Shown here piece by piece: positions 8,444 through 15,665 of a DNA stretch of 64,000 nt. Every line of letters starts with the position of its first letter. Within the stretch, counting starts at the first letter, position 1. The notes beneath the pieces are model-generated. The model saw only the letters and a program-made list of their open reading frames with translations, was not told the DNA's origin and did not search any database. The DNA comes from Janthinobacterium sp. 1_2014MBL_MicDiv (GTDB lineage: Bacteria; Pseudomonadota; Gammaproteobacteria; Burkholderiales; Burkholderiaceae_D), in assembly GCF_001865675.1 (NCBI RefSeq), contig NZ_CP011319.1, positions 1,426,001-1,490,000 on the forward strand. Reading direction: 5' to 3'. Position numbers and translations under genes: made by a program.

Positions 8444-9487
8444 TTAGAGCGTCCAGGGATGCTCTTCGGCGCCGGCGACGATGCCGCCCAGCACGGCTTG
8501 GTCGCGTTCCGCGTGGCTCTGGCGCAGGAAGACGGGCAGGTCGGCCGCCAGGCGCGCGAACTGCGCATCGCGGCACAGGGGGCCGGCGCCCAGCGCGCGC
8601 GTGGCCAGGTGCATGACGAGGGTCGCGGCGTCTTCCACTGCCAGGCGCAGGCGCAGGGCCAGGCCCATCGCGTCGCGCTGCGGATGGCGGTCGATGTCGG
8701 CGGCGCCTTCGCGCAACAGGGCCGCGGCGGCATGCAGCGCGCAGTCGATCCGGCCCAGCTGCGCCAGGCGGATCGGGTCGGGCGCGGCATGCTGCGCGCG
8801 CGCATGCAGGTGGCTGGCGATGGCGCAGGCCGCGCCATACCAGGCGGCCGCGATGCCGGCGCCGCCATGCCAGAAACCGGGGCGCTCCAGATACGCGCCG
8901 GGCGCCCCCACGGGAAAGGCGCGCGCGGCGGAAAAGGTCACGTCGACGCTGTTGCAGGCGGCCATGCCGACCGCTTGCCAGCCCTCGTCCGTGACGTGCA
9001 CGCCCGCTTGCGCCAGGGCGACGGAGGCGAGGCAAGCCTGGCCTTCGTCGTTCCAGCAACTGACCAGGGCATGGCTGAGTCCACTGGCCCCGGAACACCA
9101 GGCCTTGCGCCCATCGAGCACATAGCGGCCGTCGGCCGTTTGCTGCAGCTTGACGCGCGCGCCCGGCATTTCCGCGCACCAGACGCCCCAGCTGCTGCCG
9201 GCCGGCGCGCCGGGACCGTCGATTTCGGCCAGGATGGCCAGCGCATCCGTATGGCCCTCGTACAGTTTCAGCAGGGAGAGGTCGATGGCGGCGACGGCGG
9301 CCAGCGCCTGCCAGCGCTGCAAGGTGGCGCCGTGGCCGGGCAGCGGCAGTCGGTCGAGGCCCGCGTCGAGCAGGCGCCGCAGGTTGTCGATGGGAGGTGA
9401 ACCGGTGGCTGGCACAGGCAGCGCGGCGGCAAGGGCGGCGTGGCTGAAACCTTGGCTGGACGGCGGGGTAAGGGTGATGGACGACAT
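8444..9487 (-). CDS. Acyl-CoA dehydrogenase-fold flavoprotein, divergent
   Basis: A 347-residue protein of the acyl-CoA dehydrogenase superfamily, first gene of the four-gene operon. The central part ('WGVWCAEMPGARVKL...YVLDGRKAWCSGA...WQAVGMAACNSVDVTF') matches the beta-barrel middle domain, and the C-terminal half is an Ala-rich four-helix bundle. It is shorter than the usual 380 residues. I do not see the catalytic Glu segment of true acyl-CoA dehydrogenases near the C-terminus, where it has 'FLRQSHAERDQAVLGG'. This resembles flavin-dependent oxygenases of the same fold. The start at 9487 has AGGAG nine bases upstream. Whether it is an oxidase, dehydrogenase or N-oxygenase cannot be told from sequence. 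Confidence 0.75.
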   Translation of the reverse strand: MSSITLTPPSSQGFSHAALAAALPVPATGSPPIDNLRRLLDAGLDRLPLPGHGATLQRWQALAAVAAIDLSLLKLYEGHTDALAILAEIDGPGAPAGSSWGVWCAEMPGARVKLQQTADGRYVLDGRKAWCSGASGLSHALVSCWNDEGQACLASVALAQAGVHVTDEGWQAVGMAACNSVDVTFSAARAFPVGAPGAYLERPGFWHGGAGIAAAWYGAACAIASHLHARAQHAAPDPIRLAQLGRIDCALHAAAALLREGAADIDRHPQRDAMGLALRLRLAVEDAATLVMHLATRALGAGPLCRDAQFARLAADLPVFLRQSHAERDQAVLGGIVAGAEEHPWTL

Positions 9488-9493
9488 GGCAAG

Positions 9494-9513
9494 CTCCTGT
9501 TTTTTCAACAGGA
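9494..9513 (-). promoter_or_regulatory. Hairpin occluding the ribosome binding site of the acyl-CoA dehydrogenase gene
   Basis: On the minus-strand RNA, UCCUGUU (9513-9507) can pair with AACAGGA (9501-9495) across a five-base A-rich loop. The 3' arm contains the AGGA of the Shine-Dalgarno sequence. The fold could lower or regulate translation of the operon's first gene. The pairing is seen in the sequence; the regulatory role is inferred. Confidence 0.4.
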
Positions 9514-9612
9514 TAGCCTTGTATTTTTGCAATGTATGTTCGATTCTGCACATAGGCGATCGAAGCGGTGCACGTGCAGGGCCGGGCGGCCCTGCGATAC
9601 CTTCAGCGTCGC

Positions 9613-10218
9613 CTATTTTTTCACATAGTGCATGTCGAGCACATACGCGCCATTTTTCTGCATCACCGTGAACAATTCGTTGCCGCGCAAGGACAAGCCG
9701 CCCGGGACGCTTTGCGCCGCCTGTGTGCCCTGGTCCCAAATGCAGGACTCGCCATTTTCCACGTCCACACACCATTGTTGCTGGCCAAGCCGCAGGACAT
9801 ATTTCACGTTGGCACCTGTCACCTGGAAGGTGTAAGCGGGAACCGAGGACGTGATCTTGTCGATGCGCAAAGTCGATGCCGGGGCATTTTGCGACAGCTG
9901 GACCTGGATGTCGGCCGCGCCGTCCGGCTTGCCGCTGATCTTGGCGCTCATGTTCTCTGTCGCCACCACGGCTCCGGAACAATCGGCCTTGAAGTAAGTT
10001 TCGCCGTAGGGCGTCAGTTCCAGTGCGCCGCTGCCATCGCCCTTGAACGCGATGACGAGGGACTGGCGGTCGTGATCGTCGCAGGCCGATTGCCAGGTGC
10101 CCACGTAGGCGGCCAGTGGCGACGTGGCGGGAACGCCCGCATCGCCGCTACCGCCGCCGCCGCAGCCCGCCAATAGTGTGGTGCTCGATGTCAACAAAAT
10201 TGCCCATATTTTTTTCAT
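9613..10218 (-). CDS. Predicted lipoprotein of unknown function
   Basis: A 201-residue protein beginning 'MKKIWAILLTSSTTLLAGCGGGG', a lipoprotein signal with lipobox LAGC and the lipidated Cys at 19. The mature part has four further Cys, including pairs near 'WQSACDD'/'KADCSGA' and 'QWCVDVENGESCIWD', suggesting disulfides in the periplasm or at the outer membrane. The start at 10218 has AAAGGA upstream and is preferred over the longer frame. I do not recognise the domain. A consensus FNR box and a TATAAT hexamer lie upstream, so expression may rise when oxygen falls. Confidence 0.75.
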   Translation of the reverse strand: MKKIWAILLTSSTTLLAGCGGGGSGDAGVPATSPLAAYVGTWQSACDDHDRQSLVIAFKGDGSGALELTPYGETYFKADCSGAVVATENMSAKISGKPDGAADIQVQLSQNAPASTLRIDKITSSVPAYTFQVTGANVKYVLRLGQQQWCVDVENGESCIWDQGTQAAQSVPGGLSLRGNELFTVMQKNGAYVLDMHYVKK

Positions 10219-10266
10219 GCGTAATCCTTTTAGTCCGGCAAGCCTGCGTGCCGAGAGCGCGGCAAT

Positions 10267-10329
10267 ATTATAGGCAAGCGGGCGCCCGCCAATTCTCACC
10301 GAATGTAGTAGAAGGTTGATTTAAATCAA
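10267..10329 (-). promoter_or_regulatory. Candidate FNR/Anr-activated promoter
   Basis: TTGATTTAAATCAA (10316-10329) matches the FNR consensus TTGAT-N4-ATCAA perfectly on both arms. A TATAAT -10 hexamer on the minus strand covers 10272-10267, placing the start of transcription near 10260. The box is then centred about 62 bp upstream, the classical class I activator position. The -35 hexamer is poor, as expected for an activator-dependent promoter. The element faces the lipoprotein gene. Confidence 0.6.
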
Positions 10330-10904
10330 TATTTATTTCATATCGGCATGCCGCCGCACACACTGTGTGTCGCGGCAGGCGCGTCCGGCCGGCTGCGGCT
10401 GCCGGCGTCCGCTTGTTTGCGGGGCGCTACGGCGCCCGCTGCGTCGTCCGCCGCATCCGGCGAGAGCAGGTGCCGCTTGTCGCCTTCAGGTGCCGGAACG
10501 CTGCTTGCGTCATGGCGGGGAGCGCTGCCGCATCGACGAGGCACGGGCGCGACTGGCCGGCATGTATGCGGCACCAGGCAGGCTGGCCCAGGTCCAGCAT
10601 GTATGGCAGGCCATTGCCGGTGACGGGCGTCGTATGCGCGAGGGGGAGGGACGGGGCTTGTCGCTACGCATGGTGTTCACGGCGGCAGTGGAGCCGGGTT
10701 TGAGCTGCTTCTGCCGTGCCGGGCATAGGCGGCAGCGATTGGCGGACATGTCTTGCGTGGCGTGCGGGCTATCCGCGCCATCATATGAAGTATTGATGGC
10801 GGTAGTTCTTGCAGTGTTTCGATTGGAAACGCACGCAAAACCGCCTGCGCGCCGCGCCGTCCCGCAAATGCCACATTGTTGCGGGATGGCGCGGCGCCGT
10901 CAGC
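10330..10904. other. 575-bp stretch without a convincing gene
   Basis: It lies between the divergent lipoprotein promoter and the 3' end of the chemoreceptor gene. Several open frames cross it on both strands, but none has a recognisable domain or a good ribosome binding site. A short segment around 10520-10640 has an Ala/Arg/Glu-rich reading 'RIDEARARLAGMYAAPG' that could be a relic of a gene. I could not identify it. No clear terminator for the chemoreceptor gene was found. Confidence 0.5.
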
Positions 10905-12992
10905 TTAAAACTCTTCCCAGTCGTCGCCGGCCGGCGCCTTGGCTGGCGCGCGTTCCGCCGCTGGCGGCTTGGCGGTGGCCAGGCGTTTGGCCGGCGCGGG
11001 CGCCTTCGCGGCCGCAGTGGCGCGCGGCGTGCTGGCCGCCGTCGTTGCCGCCGGCGCGGCCTGGTGCAGCTGTTCGCCCAGCTTGAAGACGCTGACCACG
11101 TCGGCCAGGTGGCTGGCCTGGTCTTGCAGGCTTTCGGCGGCCGCTGCCGCTTCCTCGACGAGGGCCGCGTTCTGCTGCGTCACGCCATCCATTTGCGCCA
11201 GCGCCTGGTTGACCTGGGCGATGCCGTCGCTTTGCTCGGTGGTGGCGACGCTGATGTCGGCCATGATGGCGGTGACCTTGCGCACGCTGTCGACCACTTG
11301 CTCCATGGTCGCGCCCGCTTCGTCGACGAGCTTGCTGCCGGCTGCCACCTTGCCGACGGAATCGTCGATCAGCAGCTTGATTTCCTTGGCTGCGGCCGCG
11401 GAGCGCTGCGCCAGGTTGCGCACTTCCGTGGCGACGACGGCGAAGCCGCGTCCCTGTTCGCCCGCGCGCGCCGCTTCCACGGCCGCGTTCAGGGCGAGGA
11501 TGTTGGTCTGGAAGGCGATGCCGTCGATCACGCTGATGATGTCGACGATCTTGTTCGACGAGTCATTGATCGACGTCATGGTCGCGATGACCTTGCCGAC
11601 CACTTCGCCGCTCTTTTGCGCCACGCTGGAGGCGGACGCTGCCAATTGGTTGGCCTGGCGCGCATGGTCGGCGTTTTCCTTCACGGTCCCCGTCAGTTCT
11701 TCCACCGAGGCCGCCGTTTCTTCCAGCGAGCTGGCCTGCTGTTCCGTGCGGGCCGACAGGTCGTTATTGCCTTGCGCAATTTCCGCGCTGGCGCGCGCCA
11801 CATTGTCGGCGCTGGCCTGCACCTGCAGCAGCACGGCGTGGATTTTTTCCACGAACTGGTTGAAGCCCTTGCCGATGACGGCCAGCTCGTCGGTGCCCTT
11901 GACTTCCAGCTTGACGCGCAGGTCGGCGTCGCCGCTGGACAGATCCGTCATGGTGCGGCCCAGGGTGCGCAGCGGGCGCGTCAGCTGGTTGACGACGAGG
12001 ATCAGGATGCCGGCCGTGGCCGCCGCGCACAGCAGGGCGACGATCAGGGTGTAGGTCATCAGTTCGCGCGCCGAGGCGGTGGCCACGCTTTTCGGGAAGC
12101 TCAGCTGCACGCTCCACGGCGCGATATCGGGGTGGATCTGCAGCGGCTGCAGCAGGTGGATGTAGCCGTTCGCATCCTCGTATTCGTAGGACTGGCCCTG
12201 GCGCACTTTGTCCAGGCCGGCGGCCGGCACGTCGTCGGCCTTCTTGCCCAGGCGTTCAGGCACGGGGTGGCTCGCGTACAGGCCGCCGTTCGAGATCAGG
12301 GCCAGCTTGCCGCCCTCGATGACCTTCAGGTCGGCGAGGATCTTCGCCAGGCGCGTCAGCATGAAGTCGGCGCTGGCAGTGCCCTTGAAGCTGCCATCGA
12401 TCATGATCGGCGCCACCAGCGAAGCCATCAGCACATTCTTGCCGTCGACGGGGTAGATGTACGGTTCCGTGAAAAACGTCTTGCCGGTGCGCTTGGGCAC
12501 GTCATACCAGTCGTTGGCGCCCGGTTTCGGGTCGAAGACGATGGGTTCGACTTGCAGCTTGCCGCCGGCGCCACGCGTCCAGTAGGGCATGAAGCGGCCG
12601 CTGGCGTCATAGTTCGGCTTCTGGTTGGCGAATTCCGCATCCTTGCCGTCGAGCGCGTTCGGCTCCCACGTCACGGCCGAACCGAGCAAGTCTTCCGAAC
12701 TCGACAGCGTGGCCTTGGTCAGTTCATTGATCTGCTCGCGCTGCATGGGCAGGTTGGCGCTTTTCGTGCCGCGCATGGCGCCGGCCAGGCTGGAGACGCT
12801 GGACAGGTTGCTGGCGATGCGCGCCTGCAGCGCGCCCGACACTTCGCGCGCCGACGTGCGGGCCAGCTCCAGGGCGGCCGCCTCGGCGCTGGCGCTGCTC
12901 TTGTAGCCGATCACGGCTGCCGTGACGCCCAGGCTGAGGATGGCCAGCGCGGTGGCCGCGACGCAGATTTTGCTGTTCAGAGATAGTTGCAT
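10905..12992 (-). CDS. Methyl-accepting chemotaxis protein (dCache type)
   Basis: A 695-residue transmembrane chemoreceptor. A first membrane helix lies at about 8-30, followed by a periplasmic sensor of about 260 residues that looks like a dCache domain ('DWYDVPKRTGKTFFTEPYIY', 'VLMASLVAPI'). The second membrane helix is near 305-330, then HAMP and the cytoplasmic signalling domain with the conserved hairpin tip 'GIAFQTNILALNAAVEAAR'. An Ala/Pro/Lys-rich tail ends in 'DDWEEF', which fits the xWxxF pentapeptide that tethers CheR/CheB. The start at 12992 has AAGGA nine bases upstream. It lies 58 bp downstream of the porin gene and may be cotranscribed with it. The ligand is unknown. Confidence 0.9.
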   Translation of the reverse strand: MQLSLNSKICVAATALAILSLGVTAAVIGYKSSASAEAAALELARTSAREVSGALQARIASNLSSVSSLAGAMRGTKSANLPMQREQINELTKATLSSSEDLLGSAVTWEPNALDGKDAEFANQKPNYDASGRFMPYWTRGAGGKLQVEPIVFDPKPGANDWYDVPKRTGKTFFTEPYIYPVDGKNVLMASLVAPIMIDGSFKGTASADFMLTRLAKILADLKVIEGGKLALISNGGLYASHPVPERLGKKADDVPAAGLDKVRQGQSYEYEDANGYIHLLQPLQIHPDIAPWSVQLSFPKSVATASARELMTYTLIVALLCAAATAGILILVVNQLTRPLRTLGRTMTDLSSGDADLRVKLEVKGTDELAVIGKGFNQFVEKIHAVLLQVQASADNVARASAEIAQGNNDLSARTEQQASSLEETAASVEELTGTVKENADHARQANQLAASASSVAQKSGEVVGKVIATMTSINDSSNKIVDIISVIDGIAFQTNILALNAAVEAARAGEQGRGFAVVATEVRNLAQRSAAAAKEIKLLIDDSVGKVAAGSKLVDEAGATMEQVVDSVRKVTAIMADISVATTEQSDGIAQVNQALAQMDGVTQQNAALVEEAAAAAESLQDQASHLADVVSVFKLGEQLHQAAPAATTAASTPRATAAAKAPAPAKRLATAKPPAAERAPAKAPAGDDWEEF

Positions 12993-13050
12993 GATGGCTA
13001 TTCCTTGGTGAGGAGGGAAATCGGTGTCATGGGCAACGCGGGTGGCGCGC

Positions 13051-13866
13051 CTAGAAAGTCTTGCTGACGGCCACCACGAAGGTGGACGCCGCGGGGTTCG
13101 AGGTGTCGAACCGGCCCGCCGCATTCGGCACGCCCAGCGTGTAATGGTCGTAGGCATCGGTGGCGCCCCAGGCGCGCGTCCAGGCGCCGCTCACGCTCCA
13201 GCCGCCGTCGAAGGCGCGCGTGATGCCCACCTTGGCGTCGCGCCAGTTCCAGATGGCGTTGCCCGTGCCGGCCACCCGGCCATTGCCGGCGTGCAGGTTC
13301 AGGGTGAGGCTGTGGCCCAGGTCGACATTCGCGCCGACGTCCAGGTAGCCCGTGCCGCGCGCATTGCTGATGCCGAAAAAATCCGGCGTGACCGTGCGGT
13401 TGTACTTGGCATACAGCATCTGGTAGCTGAGGCCCAGCGACAGTTCGCCATAGTCGTACTTGACGCCCGTGGCGCGATACACGGCGCCCGGATACTTGTA
13501 GTAATACGCGAGCACGCTGTAGCCCAGCTCGCCCACGGTGCCGCTGTAGCCGCCGTACAGGTCCCATTCGACGCGGGCATCCTGGATATAGCGGTCGCTG
13601 ACGGTGGACGCCCAGGTGCCCAGCGACCAGCCGCTGGGGTGGACATAGTCGGCGCCCGCCTGCAGGGCCGGCTTGCCCCAGGTCTGGCGAAAGCCGCGCG
13701 AAATGTATTGCGAGGCGAGGCTGGCGTTGGCGCTGAAGCTGGCGGCCGTGGTGACGGCCTCGCCGGCTGGCGCCGTTTGCGCCTGTGCAGGCAGGGCCTG
13801 GGCCGCTAGCACGAATGCGGCGCAGCCCAGCAGGGATGTGGTCAGGGATGGCATGGTCGATTGCAT
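13051..13866 (-). CDS. TorF-family putative outer membrane porin
   Basis: A 271-residue outer-membrane beta-barrel. It starts with a signal peptide ending near 'ALPAQAQT' and continues with 'SANASLASQYISRGFRQTWGKPALQAGADYVHPSGWSLGTWAS', the signature start of the conserved TIGR02001/TorF family. It ends in Phe ('VVAVSKTF'), the standard signal for BAM-mediated assembly. GGAG nine bases before ATG 13866 supports this start over the ATG at 13854. The barrel fold is well supported. The transported solute is unknown, though the adjacent chemoreceptor could sense the same compound. Confidence 0.85.
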   Translation of the reverse strand: MQSTMPSLTTSLLGCAAFVLAAQALPAQAQTAPAGEAVTTAASFSANASLASQYISRGFRQTWGKPALQAGADYVHPSGWSLGTWASTVSDRYIQDARVEWDLYGGYSGTVGELGYSVLAYYYKYPGAVYRATGVKYDYGELSLGLSYQMLYAKYNRTVTPDFFGISNARGTGYLDVGANVDLGHSLTLNLHAGNGRVAGTGNAIWNWRDAKVGITRAFDGGWSVSGAWTRAWGATDAYDHYTLGVPNAAGRFDTSNPAASTFVVAVSKTF

Positions 13867-14138
13867 GTCAGTCGGCTCCGTATTTGCTGGCAGCGGCCGT
13901 TGTGGCGCGCCACCTTGGTGGTTGCAGCAACAATGCAGCAAAGATGCGGAATGGACTTGGTTGTGGCAGGACGGTGTTGCAGTGGTGCATATCGGCAGGC
14001 CGGCAGGGGGCCGCGCCAACATGCACACATTCTCACCAAACGTAACTGAAAGGATAGGGGGTATGACTAGTGCAAGTCAATAATGTTGCGCTGCGGAAAT
14101 CGTAAGTTGTTGTTTAGTGGCACTTTTTCATGCGCTTG

Positions 14139-14552
14139 TCACAATTCGGGCCGGCCCCGCTGCGCCGCCGCTTGCAGGGCGGCCAGCAACGCGGGCAGGG
14201 CGCCAAGCAAGCCATTGATGTCCGCCGCCGGCAGCGTCGCCTGCGCCTCGACCTTGCCCGAGGGCTGGCCCCACAGCACTTGCGCGCTCAGCTGCGCGCC
14301 GCTGTCCAGCCCGGAGACACTGACCAGCAGCGCCACTTCTTCCGGCTGGTCGTCTGGCACGCCGTCGCGCAGGCAGGAAATGCCGAAGTGATACTCCTCG
14401 AAGGTGCTGGCCGTGCCGCTGGAAAAGGCGAAGACGGAGGCGAGCACCTGCGGCGCGCCGGCCGTGACCTGCGGCAGCGCTGCGCGGAAGCGGGGCAGCA
14501 AGTCGTTTTCCAGCTGGACGACCAGCGGGTGGGTGTGGCTGAGGACTGTCAT
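14139..14552 (-). CDS. Hypothetical protein, 137 aa
   Basis: An acidic soluble protein starting 'MTVLSHTHPLVVQLENDLLPRFRAALPQV', with no signal peptide or membrane helix and an Ala/Leu-rich C-terminal helix. It has plausible protein composition, and the opposite strand offers only Arg-rich shadows. The ribosome binding site is weak. I do not recognise the family and assign no function. It stands alone, about 270 bp upstream of the porin start and transcribed the same way. Confidence 0.6.
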   Translation of the reverse strand: MTVLSHTHPLVVQLENDLLPRFRAALPQVTAGAPQVLASVFAFSSGTASTFEEYHFGISCLRDGVPDDQPEEVALLVSVSGLDSGAQLSAQVLWGQPSGKVEAQATLPAADINGLLGALPALLAALQAAAQRGRPEL

Positions 14553-14983
14553 GGCGGAGATCTGTATGGCGCTGGGGCGCGGGCCGCCATTATAGGATTG
14601 AAGCGGCGATGCTGCGCGTGGTAAAAATCACTCGGTAGCATTGCGTAGTAAAACTAGATGTATTGACAGAAAAACGTGCAAAAGCTCAGGAAAATGACCT
14701 GACGCACTGCAGCATGGCTAGCTGGGGGCGGCGATGCCATCCGCCTCGGGCCCCGCTGTCGGCAGGGGCGCGTTGATGCCGGTGTCGTCGATCAGGCGCC
14801 GGCCTGGTGCGCGCCGTGTCGCGCAGGCTGCCGCGCTGGCGAGGATGGCGATGGGTGCTGGCAGGCCGTGGCCCATCCCGTGCTCAAGCGCAAGGCGAGC
14901 AGGATGGCGCTATCGGTGGCATTGCGGTCGTGCTGTAGTAGCGGACTGCAAAGGGATGACGGGAGCGGGAACTGCGGCAGCTA
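14553..14983. other. Intergenic stretch without a gene
   Basis: About 430 bp between the 137-aa hypothetical gene and DUF3563. The part near 14640-14710 is AT-richer than its surroundings and holds a dyad related to the sugar-transporter operator. The rest (14720-14980) is GC-rich and has only Arg-rich frames without ribosome binding sites. No RNA gene was recognised. Confidence 0.5.
14645..14657. promoter_or_regulatory. Operator-like dyad GTAGTAAAACTAG
   Basis: GTAGT and ACTAG flank a three-base AAA centre, one base from a perfect palindrome. It has the same core as the dyad in front of the sugar transporter at 15385-15401. It lies about 95 bp upstream of the 137-aa hypothetical gene on the minus strand. 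The shared core suggests one regulator for both sites. Confidence 0.35.
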
Positions 14984-15217
14984 TTAACGGCTCAGGCCAC
15001 TCATCCAGCTTGGCTGCGGGTTGGCGCGCGCCAGTTCGCGCATGCGGTATTCCAGGTCGTAGCGGTCGGTCGATTCGGCCAGATAGGCTTCCTCATAGGC
15101 GCGTTCGCGGCGGTCGCTGCCTTGCGTCAGCCAGGCGCCGAGGCGTTTGGCGGCGTGCGTCAGGGTGGCGATGATATTGTTGTTTTGCGTCGTGTGATAG
15201 GTAAATGCGGTAGACAT
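14984..15217 (-). CDS. DUF3563 family small protein
   Basis: A 77-residue protein. The segment 'RRERAYEEAYLAESTDRYDLEYRMRELAR' matches the DUF3563 core, a small family common in Burkholderiales with no known function. The start at 15217 has an excellent AAGGAGT at optimal distance; the longer frame to 15280 lacks one. It is soluble, charged, and has no signal peptide. It is divergent from the sugar transporter gene. Confidence 0.8.
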   Translation of the reverse strand: MSTAFTYHTTQNNNIIATLTHAAKRLGAWLTQGSDRRERAYEEAYLAESTDRYDLEYRMRELARANPQPSWMSGLSR

Positions 15218-15365
15218 GGCAGACTCCTTGTGTGGCGTGCCGCGTTGTGCTGCACTGCAACATAAGTATACCAATTCCAAGATATAAGGCTACTTTTGAT
15301 TTCAAATAACGGCTATTCATTTTTAGAATAACAGCGGGGAAAGCTGCGCTTTATGGGGCTTTCGG

Positions 15366-15401
15366 GCATAATGCGGGCGCTGTATCGTAGTTTTACTACA
15401 A
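15366..15401 (+). promoter_or_regulatory. Promoter and dyad operator of the sugar transporter gene
   Basis: TCGTAGT-TTT-ACTACAA (15385-15401) is a near-perfect palindrome with one mismatch. It lies just after a -10-like CATAAT (15366-15371), so a bound protein would block the transcription start, as expected for a repressor. The half-sites resemble those reported for RpiR-type sugar regulators such as HexR; that link is from memory and unproven. The gene starts about 265 bp downstream, leaving a long leader without another recognised gene. Confidence 0.45.
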
Positions 15402-15665
15402 GACTGTTATTGCCCGAATGTTGTTTTTATACGCGCTCCGCAAGCACGCTGCCTCCCTAAAACAATGTTCCGACGAGAAACGGTCGGCCGTGCGCCTGCC
15501 GCGCGCGAGTTGCGCCATGCCTGCCTTGTATTGCTGATGGCAGTCATAGCCTGCGCTGATGTCTGGCGCGTGCTCTGGCGTGACTCTTGTGCGTCCCGGT
15601 GTTGCCCGGATGGAACCGCTTCCATGCCTGGCAAGACAAAACTTGGATTTGAAAATGGAGAAGGT

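Noticed and set aside
10367..11086. 239-codon plus-strand frame in the gap and over the chemoreceptor 3' end
   Set aside because: Arg/Cys-rich, no domain, no ribosome binding site, and it runs antisense into a real gene; at most a relic in its first part.
10809..12986. 725-codon plus-strand frame antisense to the chemoreceptor
   Set aside because: Composition (Gly/Arg/Asp/Val/Gln-rich, no folded motif) is typical of an antisense shadow; the chemoreceptor on the other strand has all expected domains.
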